Below are positions 58,688 through 64,000 of a DNA stretch of 64,000 bases, in pieces. This stretch comes from DASZVB01 sp035545855 (GTDB lineage: Bacteria; Myxococcota_A; Polyangia; Polyangiales; Polyangiaceae): assembly GCA_035545855.1 (NCBI GenBank), contig DASZXK010000082.1, positions 37,939 through 101,938 on the forward strand. Reading direction: 5' to 3'. The number at the start of each line of letters is the position of its first letter. The stretch's first letter is position 1. The notes under the pieces are model-generated. The model made no database searches and was not told the origin of the DNA. It saw nothing but the letters and a program-made list of their open reading frames with translations. The translations under genes and the position numbers were made by a program.

Positions 58688-59746
58688 TCAGCGGCCCCGA
58701 GACAGCTCCGACGCCACGACCGCCTGACGTCGTAGCAGGTCCATCGTCGCGAGCGTCTCCGGGAGCGACGTCCTTCGGCCCCAGTTCCGGTACATCGTGT
58801 GCGCGCTCGTCACGAGCCGTTCGGACGAGTCCCAGCGCGCGAAGGGGGAGTCACGGAACGGCGCACTCACGAGCACGTCGCGCGCCGCTTCCGTCGGCGA
58901 GAGGCCGCTCCGGAACCGGCGGAGGATCCCCTCGTGGACGAAGTCCCAGTAGTCGACGAGCGCCTGGATGTCGGCGCGGGACGCGAGCGGACCGTGACCC
59001 GAGACGAAGACCTCCGCCGGGAGCGAGAGGAGCACCCGGAGCCCCGCGACCATGTTCTCGATCGGCCCCGCCCACATCACGGGCGTCACGCCGACGAAGA
59101 GCAGATCTCCGGCGTACACGACCTTCTCGCTCGGGACGTGGACGATGGCGTCCCCGTCCGTGTGCCCGGGTCCGAGCTCCCGGAGGACGAGTTCCACGTC
59201 GCCGACGCGGATCGCCCGCTCGCCCGAGAACGTCTCCGTCGGCTTCGTGAGCCGGATGCCGTCGAAGTCGTACGGGCGGAACATGCCCTCCACGTAGCGA
59301 CCGAGCTCCGCGACCCCGCCGACCGGAATTCGTCTCATCAGACGAGAGCTACCGACGAGCGCCCGCACCGTCTTCGGCAGCACGTGCTCCATGCGTTCCA
59401 CGGCAGCGCGCGTGCCGATGATGCGCCTCCCGGAAAAGAGCTGGTTCCCCCAGAAATGGTCCCCGTCCGAGTGCGTGTTCACGACGCACTCGACCGGCGC
59501 GCGCCCGACCAGGTCTCTTGCCGCTTCCAGGAACTCTCGCGTGAACGGCACGTCCCATGCCGTGTCCACGAGCACGCTCCGGCCGCCGCAATCCACGAGC
59601 CCGAGGTTCGTTTCACCCCAGGAGCCGTTCGGCACCATCCAGGCGTAGCAGCGCTCGCTCACGCGATGGAGGCCCTCGCGGTAGCGGGGCGTCTCACCGA
59701 AGCGCGTCAGGGTGCGGCCGGAGCCGGCGAGCCATTTCACGTCCAT
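58688..59746 (-). CDS. MBL-fold metallo-hydrolase
   Basis: 352 aa from the ATG at 59746, 9 nt after a -10-like TACCCT. THSDGDH at 91-97 is the HxHxDH-type metal motif. GPGHTDGDAIVHVP and FVSGHGPL are the further His/Asp elements. The residual half is an extra helical domain. Substrate unknown; relatives include alkyl-sulfatase-like and lactonase-like enzymes. The gene stands alone between the CMD gene and the YIP1-like gene. Confidence 0.9.
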   Translation of the reverse strand: MDVKWLAGSGRTLTRFGETPRYREGLHRVSERCYAWMVPNGSWGETNLGLVDCGGRSVLVDTAWDVPFTREFLEAARDLVGRAPVECVVNTHSDGDHFWGNQLFSGRRIIGTRAAVERMEHVLPKTVRALVGSSRLMRRIPVGGVAELGRYVEGMFRPYDFDGIRLTKPTETFSGERAIRVGDVELVLRELGPGHTDGDAIVHVPSEKVVYAGDLLFVGVTPVMWAGPIENMVAGLRVLLSLPAEVFVSGHGPLASRADIQALVDYWDFVHEGILRRFRSGLSPTEAARDVLVSAPFRDSPFARWDSSERLVTSAHTMYRNWGRRTSLPETLATMDLLRRQAVVASELSRGR

Positions 59747-59755
59747 CGCCGCGGG

Positions 59756-59761
59756 AGGGTA
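59756..59761 (-). promoter_or_regulatory. -10-like hexamer TACCCT 9 nt before the MBL hydrolase start
   Basis: On the minus strand TACCCT is 9 nt before the ATG at 59746. Confidence 0.35.
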
Positions 59762-59790
59762 GCGCGAAAGGCCGCGCCGGAGCGCGCCCG

Positions 59791-60792
59791 TCAACGATTG
59801 AACACGACGAACACCGCCTGATAGACCACGAACGCCACGACGCCGGAGGCGGTCGCGCGCGGCCGAGGGAGAGCGTGCGCGACCGCGAGGCCCTTCGTGA
59901 AGAGCGCAACGAACGCCACCAGATAGGCGACCATCACCCCGGTGAACGCTCTCCCGAGCGGCCCGGTCGACGAGAGTGCGTCTTCGTACGCGCGCTGGTC
60001 CAGGACGTGGACGGCCCCGAGACAGGACGTCACGAGATCGTGGAGCAACGTCGTCCAGGATGCGATGGCCGTGCCGAACCCGAGGACCGCCACGGTGTTC
60101 TCGAACGAGCCCGTCCCGCCGAGAGCGCGCGCGACGAGTTGCCCCACGGCGGCTGCCGCGACGAACGAGAGCCCCATGCTCGGAGCGACGAACACGACGT
60201 TCCAGCGGTAGTACTCCTCCGGATCGATCGCGAGCCAGGGGGCGAAGACGGTCGGGCGCCCGCCGCCGAACACGAGGAACGCGTACACGACGGTGTACAG
60301 AAGCGCGTTCCCGGCGAGCGCGAGCAGGCCGAAGGAGAGCGACGCGGGATGCCGGAGGAGCGACTCGAACGTCCGGCGCGGCCGGAGCGCGGTGCCGATG
60401 TAGAGACCGAGGTAGTCTCGTACCGGTGCGCCGGGGAGCGCTGCCGCGAGCCCGAGGACGGCGACGCCGGCGACGAAGATCACCGGCTGCAGGAAGGAGC
60501 GAAGGCCCATCAGCGCGACCTGGATCGCGATCCAGCCCAGCGCGAGGAGGCCGGCCGTCACGGAGAGAGCGCGAGCGTGCCGAGCCCCGCGAAACACCGC
60601 GATGGCGGCAGCGCCGAACGTGCCTCCGACCCCGAGGAGCAGGAACGCGCTCGGGATCGAATAGTCGCGGAACGGCCCACCGGCGAGCCATTCCCGGGGA
60701 AGCCCCTTCGCGCCGAGGACGCCGTAGAGTCCGCCGCCGATCGCGTTCAGCGCGACGAGCGAGAGGAGCACGGCGAGGACGCTTCGCACCAT
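59791..60792 (-). CDS. Membrane protein with YIP1-like C-terminal domain
   Basis: 333 aa with about eight hydrophobic segments. The N-terminal third (four helices, MVRSVLAVLLSLVALNAIGGG) looks like a separate small membrane domain. From about residue 130, GTALRPRRTFESLLRHPASLSFGLLALAG is the entrance of a YIP1-type domain, which continues with five helices. YIP1 proteins are integral membrane proteins of unclear function in bacteria. Possibly co-transcribed with the MBL gene, 44 bp downstream. Confidence 0.7.
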   Translation of the reverse strand: MVRSVLAVLLSLVALNAIGGGLYGVLGAKGLPREWLAGGPFRDYSIPSAFLLLGVGGTFGAAAIAVFRGARHARALSVTAGLLALGWIAIQVALMGLRSFLQPVIFVAGVAVLGLAAALPGAPVRDYLGLYIGTALRPRRTFESLLRHPASLSFGLLALAGNALLYTVVYAFLVFGGGRPTVFAPWLAIDPEEYYRWNVVFVAPSMGLSFVAAAAVGQLVARALGGTGSFENTVAVLGFGTAIASWTTLLHDLVTSCLGAVHVLDQRAYEDALSSTGPLGRAFTGVMVAYLVAFVALFTKGLAVAHALPRPRATASGVVAFVVYQAVFVVFNR

Positions 60793-60852
60793 TTCCGGGG
60801 ATCGTCCCGCGACGGACGCGAAGCGTCAACGAATCGCGCCGCGCTCGAGGGG

Positions 60853-61665
60853 CTACTTCCGGACGCCGCGCGTGACGACGTACTGGCGCGGCTGATCGAA
60901 GCCGAGCGGGCTCCGGAACGTCTCGTGCCACTCGATCATGTCCCGGCGGAGCTCGCCCCGCCGGGCGTCGTCGAGCGAGGCGGCGAGGGACTTCGTGGGT
61001 CCGTAGTGGTTGACCCACAGGTTCCACGCCTGCTCGCCGGAGCCGTAGCGGAAGTGGTTCGAGCCCTCCTCGAAGCCGAGCTCGAAGTGCTTCCCGAGGA
61101 GCTCCGTCAGGCGCTCCGTGCGGCCCCACGCGAACGGCGAGGGCGGAGGCGGGTCGGGCGGCGGCGGCATGAACTTCTTCATGACGCCGAACATCTGGAA
61201 CACGGCGCTGTCGTGACGCCACGTCGCGAGGCTGAGCTTCCCGCCCGGCGTGAGGACGCGCGCCATCTCGGCCGCCGCGGCCTCGGGCCTGCTCACGAAC
61301 ATGACCCCGAACGTGGAGACGAGGCAGTCGAAGCTCGCGTCGGGGAAGGGGAGCTTCTCGGCGTCCGCGTGGACGTACTCGACGTCGAGCTTCCGCGTCG
61401 CAGCCGCCGCGCGGGCGTGCTCGAGCATCTGGTCGGCGATGTCCGCTCCCGTGATCCGGATCCCGGGGAAGCGCTCCGCGAGGATGCGCGAGCCCCAGCC
61501 GGTCCCCGTTGCGAGATCGAGGACCCGGTCGCCCGGCTTCGGCGACAGCCGCTCCACGGCGTGCTCGATGGCGTCCGCGATGCTGCGACTGATCTCGTCG
61601 TAGCGGCCGGCGGGCGAGTTCCAGACGGATTGAGACTTCTGGTTGTGGGCTTGAACTGGATTCAT
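60853..61665 (-). CDS. Class I SAM-dependent methyltransferase (UbiE/Coq5-like)
   Basis: 270 aa. VLDLATGTGWGSRILAERFPGIRITGADIADQML is the SAM loop (motif I), then DAEKLPFPDASFDCLVSTFGVMF (motif II/III) and LTPGGKLSLATW. The general look is of ubiquinone/menaquinone-type or tellurite methyltransferases. 74 bp downstream of the cysteine synthase gene on the same strand. Substrate unknown. Confidence 0.92.
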   Translation of the reverse strand: MNPVQAHNQKSQSVWNSPAGRYDEISRSIADAIEHAVERLSPKPGDRVLDLATGTGWGSRILAERFPGIRITGADIADQMLEHARAAAATRKLDVEYVHADAEKLPFPDASFDCLVSTFGVMFVSRPEAAAAEMARVLTPGGKLSLATWRHDSAVFQMFGVMKKFMPPPPDPPPPSPFAWGRTERLTELLGKHFELGFEEGSNHFRYGSGEQAWNLWVNHYGPTKSLAASLDDARRGELRRDMIEWHETFRSPLGFDQPRQYVVTRGVRK

Positions 61666-61739
61666 CGGTCGTGACCTCCGACCGAGAGAGTCGCCGCCCG
61701 ACGTGGAAGGATCCGTGGGAGCTCCCGTGGAAACTCGCG

Positions 61740-62678
61740 TCAGACGGCGTCGGATCCCGTTTCCACGCCCTCGAAGAGCGCCGTGGAGAGGTAACGCTCC
61801 CCCGTGTCCGGGAGCATCGCGAGGAGGACGCTGCCCGCGGGGGCTTTCTTCGCCACCTCGAGCGCAGCGGCGAACGTCCCGCCGGAGGAGATCCCGCAGA
61901 AGATCCCCTCCGCGCGACCGAGATCCCGCGCGCACGCGATCGCCCGCTCGTCCGGGACGGGGATGACCTCGTCGTAGACGTCCCGGTCGAGCACGGACGG
62001 GACGAAGTCCGGGGTCCAGCCCTGGATCTTGTGGGGTTTCCACGCTTCGCCGGCGAGGAGGCTCGCCCCGGACGGCTCGCAGGCAATGATCTTCGTCTCC
62101 GGCCGCGCGCAGCGGATGATCTGGCCCGCGCCCGTCAGCGTACCGCCCGTGCCCCAGCCGGTGATCCAGTAGTCGAGCCTCCGATTCGCGAAGTCCGCGA
62201 GGATCTCGGGGCCCGTCGTCTGGCGGTGGTAGGCCGGGTTCGCCTCGTTGTCGAACTGCTGCGCGAGGAACCAGCCGCGCTCGCGGGCGAGCTTCTCCGC
62301 GAGCTTCACGGCACCGGAAGCGCGCTCCGCGGCGGGCGTGAGGACCACCTTCGCGCCGTACGCCCGCATGATCTGGCGGCGCTCGACGGAGAAGGAGTCC
62401 GGCATGACGGCGACGAAGGGGTATCCCCGCGCGGCGCAGACCATCGCGAGCGCGATCCCGGTATTGCCCGACGTCCCTTCCACGACGGTCTGGCCGGCCC
62501 TCAACACCCCGCGCCGCTCGGCGTCCTCGATGATCCCGATGGCGAGACGGTCCTTCACGGAACCGCCCGGGTTCGCTGCTTCGACCTTCACGTACAGCTC
62601 GACGTGATCCGGGCCGAGCCGGTGCACTCGCACGACGGGAGTACGACCGATGGTTTGCGAGATGTTATCGTAGATCAT
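61740..62678 (-). CDS. cysK: Cysteine synthase (O-acetylserine sulfhydrylase)
   Basis: 312 aa, standard length. PLP lysine in PGGSVKDRLA (Lys42), EGTSGNTGIALA (substrate loop), TTGPEIL, GTGGTLTGAGQ (phosphate loop) and GISSGGTFAAAL are all present. It makes L-cysteine from O-acetylserine and sulfide in the cytoplasm. Divergent from the BTAD-type regulator gene (105 bp apart); the adjacent methyltransferase may be transcribed with it. Confidence 0.95.
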   Translation of the reverse strand: MIYDNISQTIGRTPVVRVHRLGPDHVELYVKVEAANPGGSVKDRLAIGIIEDAERRGVLRAGQTVVEGTSGNTGIALAMVCAARGYPFVAVMPDSFSVERRQIMRAYGAKVVLTPAAERASGAVKLAEKLARERGWFLAQQFDNEANPAYHRQTTGPEILADFANRRLDYWITGWGTGGTLTGAGQIIRCARPETKIIACEPSGASLLAGEAWKPHKIQGWTPDFVPSVLDRDVYDEVIPVPDERAIACARDLGRAEGIFCGISSGGTFAAALEVAKKAPAGSVLLAMLPDTGERYLSTALFEGVETGSDAV

Positions 62679-62783
62679 GCGTTGCTCTTTCAGGGGTTCC
62701 CGGGGTGGTCACGGGGCGCTGGCGCGCATCTTAGCGTCGGCGCCGCGGCCGGTCTTCGACCAGCACCATCATCGCCCGAGAGC

Positions 62784-64000
62784 ATGGGACATGCCGTGGG
62801 TATCCGCGTGGGAAGCGCTTCCGGGACGGTGAGGGTGGGCACCCACGCGCTCGAAATCCGGGTCCTCGGGCCGATCGCGGTGAGTCGCGCCGGCGCCACG
62901 GTGCCGCTTCCGCGCTCGCGCAAGGTCCGCGCGCTGCTCGCCTACCTTGCGCTCTCGCGCTCGCCCGTATCGCGGTCCCGGCTCTGCGACCTCTTGTGGG
63001 ACGTCCCGAACGACCCGCGCGGCGAGCTTCGCTGGTGCCTGAGCAAGCTCCGGGGCGTGCTGGACGACGCCGACCGGCGTCGGGTCGTCACCCGGGACGG
63101 AGACCAGATCGCTCTCGACCTGTCGGACTGCCGCGTCGACGCGCGGGAGATCGAGGCGCTCGCGAAGGGCGGCATCGCTTCCGCCTCGACCGAGGACCTG
63201 ACCTCGCTCTGCGGGCAGATCCCGGGCGAGCTCCTCGGCGGGACGCACGTCGGCGGCAATCCGGAGTTTTCCGCCTGGCTCGCGGCGGAGCGAGAGCACT
63301 ATCGAAATCTCCACGTCGGAGCGCTCGCGGCGCTCGCCGAGCGCGCGCTCCCCGGCTCGGAGGAATCGCTCCGGCGTCTCGAGGACTGGCTCCGGGTCTC
63401 GCCGTTCGATCAGCGCGCGCACGACCTGCTACTCACCACGCTGCTGCGGGCAGGCCGCGTCCGGGACGCGGAGGAGCACGTGGCGCGTGCGATCCGTTCC
63501 TTCGAGCAAGAGGGGCTCGACTGGACGGCGCTTCGCGACTCCTGGCACGCGATCCGTCGGGCCACGGCGGAGACGCCGCCCCGGATCGTCGAACCGTCGA
63601 TCCGGGTGCAAGGGCGCGAAGCGGCGCCGTCGCCGGGCGAGCGCCGCGCTCGACTCCGAGCCTCCGTCGCCGTCATGCCGTTCTCGGACGACCAGGCAGG
63701 TCCCGCCGACCGCGTCGCGGACGGTCTCGCGGAGGACATCATCACGCGACTCGCGAAGCTCCGGGTGCTGTTCGTGATCGCGCGGGGCACCGTCTTCTCA
63801 CTCCGCGAGCGCGGCATCGGTGCGGGGGAGGCCGGCCGTATCCTCGGCGTCGAGTACGTCGTGACGGGCAAGGTCCGGCGTCATGGGAGCCGGATGTCCG
63901 TCGTGGTCGAGCTCGCGGAGACGGACGGCGCGCGCATCGTCTGGACGGACGAGTTCGACGCCGCGCCGGGCGACGCGTTCGCCGTGATGGACGCGATCGT
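62784..64000 (+). CDS. BTAD/SARP-like transcriptional regulator with TolB-like domain (3' end outside window)
   Basis: About 405 codons are present; the frame is open to the window end. Residues about 22-110 form a SARP-like winged helix (ALEIRVLGPIAVSRAGA; LLAYLALSRSPVSRSRLCDLLW). About 120-260 is the BTAD helical domain (GELLGG, SAWLAAEREHYRNL, AHDLLLTTLLRAGR). From about 300 a TolB N-terminal-like domain begins (SVAVMPFSDDQAGPADRVADGLAEDI; GRILGVEYVVTGKVRR), as in adenylate-cyclase-like regulators that usually end in TPRs. The start is uncertain: ATG at 62784, or one of the in-frame GTGs at 62796 and 62808. It reads away from cysK. Its target is unknown. Confidence 0.85.
   Translation, partial: MGHAVGIRVGSASGTVRVGTHALEIRVLGPIAVSRAGATVPLPRSRKVRALLAYLALSRSPVSRSRLCDLLWDVPNDPRGELRWCLSKLRGVLDDADRRRVVTRDGDQIALDLSDCRVDAREIEALAKGGIASASTEDLTSLCGQIPGELLGGTHVGGNPEFSAWLAAEREHYRNLHVGALAALAERALPGSEESLRRLEDWLRVSPFDQRAHDLLLTTLLRAGRVRDAEEHVARAIRSFEQEGLDWTALRDSWHAIRRATAETPPRIVEPSIRVQGREAAPSPGERRARLRASVAVMPFSDDQAGPADRVADGLAEDIITRLAKLRVLFVIARGTVFSLRERGIGAGEAGRILGVEYVVTGKVRRHGSRMSVVVELAETDGARIVWTDEFDAAPGDAFAVMDAI

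Noticed and set aside
59747..62086. N-terminal extension of the MBL hydrolase frame across the YIP1 and methyltransferase genes
   Set aside because: The upstream part is Arg-rich shadow sequence; the MBL domain starts at the ATG at 59746.
1..64000. tRNA, rRNA, insertion sequence, prophage or attachment site
   Set aside because: No cloverleaf, ribosomal, transposase or integrase pattern was seen; base composition is even through the window, with no sign of recent large transfer.

Overview
The window is a very GC-rich chromosomal segment, packed with GC3-biased genes. It looks like a myxobacterium, most likely Polyangia/Sorangiineae-like. The signs are many lipoproteins that join a lipobox signal peptide to a Gly/Ser/Ala low-complexity linker and then a surface domain; a eukaryotic-type Ser/Thr kinase; an ECF42-type sigma factor with its YCII partner; large one- and two-component regulators; and an unusually large TRAP transporter pair. 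About 55 protein genes can be supported, two of them cut by the window edges. No rRNA, tRNA, CRISPR array, transposase, integrase or prophage gene was seen.

Left third (1-27.5 kb). The end of a phytochelatin-synthase-like gene overlaps a lipase-like hydrolase and is followed by an FMN reductase. Next come glnD (nitrogen signalling, with a 39-bp internal tandem duplication), a giant FG-GAP/CARDB lipoprotein, a VWA lipoprotein, and a glycerate kinase followed by a fused NMN-deamidase-like/NMN-adenylyltransferase. An unknown lipoprotein, a 2'-5' RNA ligase family protein and a GH18 lipoprotein follow. A two-gene TRAP permease set lacks a binding-protein gene. The YCII-ECF42 sigma module, a PPT-type acetyltransferase, a Tat lipoprotein, a thiolase, a hydrolase and a GT1 glycosyltransferase complete this part.

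Middle third (27.5-48 kb). Four surface lipoproteins (one with BNR repeats, one beta-helix) flank a LysR/SDR divergon. A PAS-GAF histidine kinase overlaps a NarL-type regulator and is followed by a hybrid kinase and a Pro/Ala-rich outer-membrane protein. An ArsR-AHSA1-GyrI-like operon, a TIGR00027-type methyltransferase, a divergent aldo-keto reductase/LysR pair and a YkgJ-type Fe-S protein follow.

Right third (48-64 kb). A second beta-helix lipoprotein, paralogous to the one at 35 kb, and a chromate transporter come first. Then four genes abut or overlap: Ser/Thr kinase, ThDP enzyme, SRPBCC protein and a KAS III-like enzyme whose catalytic His is replaced. The last three look like a small undescribed biosynthetic unit. 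An HxlR-regulated divergon with two spaced palindromes, an MBL hydrolase, a YIP1-like membrane protein, a methyltransferase, cysteine synthase, and the start of a BTAD/TolB-like regulator running off the right edge complete the window.

A theme across the window is that a TANNNT-like -10 hexamer sits only 6-10 nt before the start codon of about a dozen genes. This suggests leaderless or very short-leader mRNAs and helped choose several starts. All functions are inferred from sequence motifs read by eye; no database search was run.
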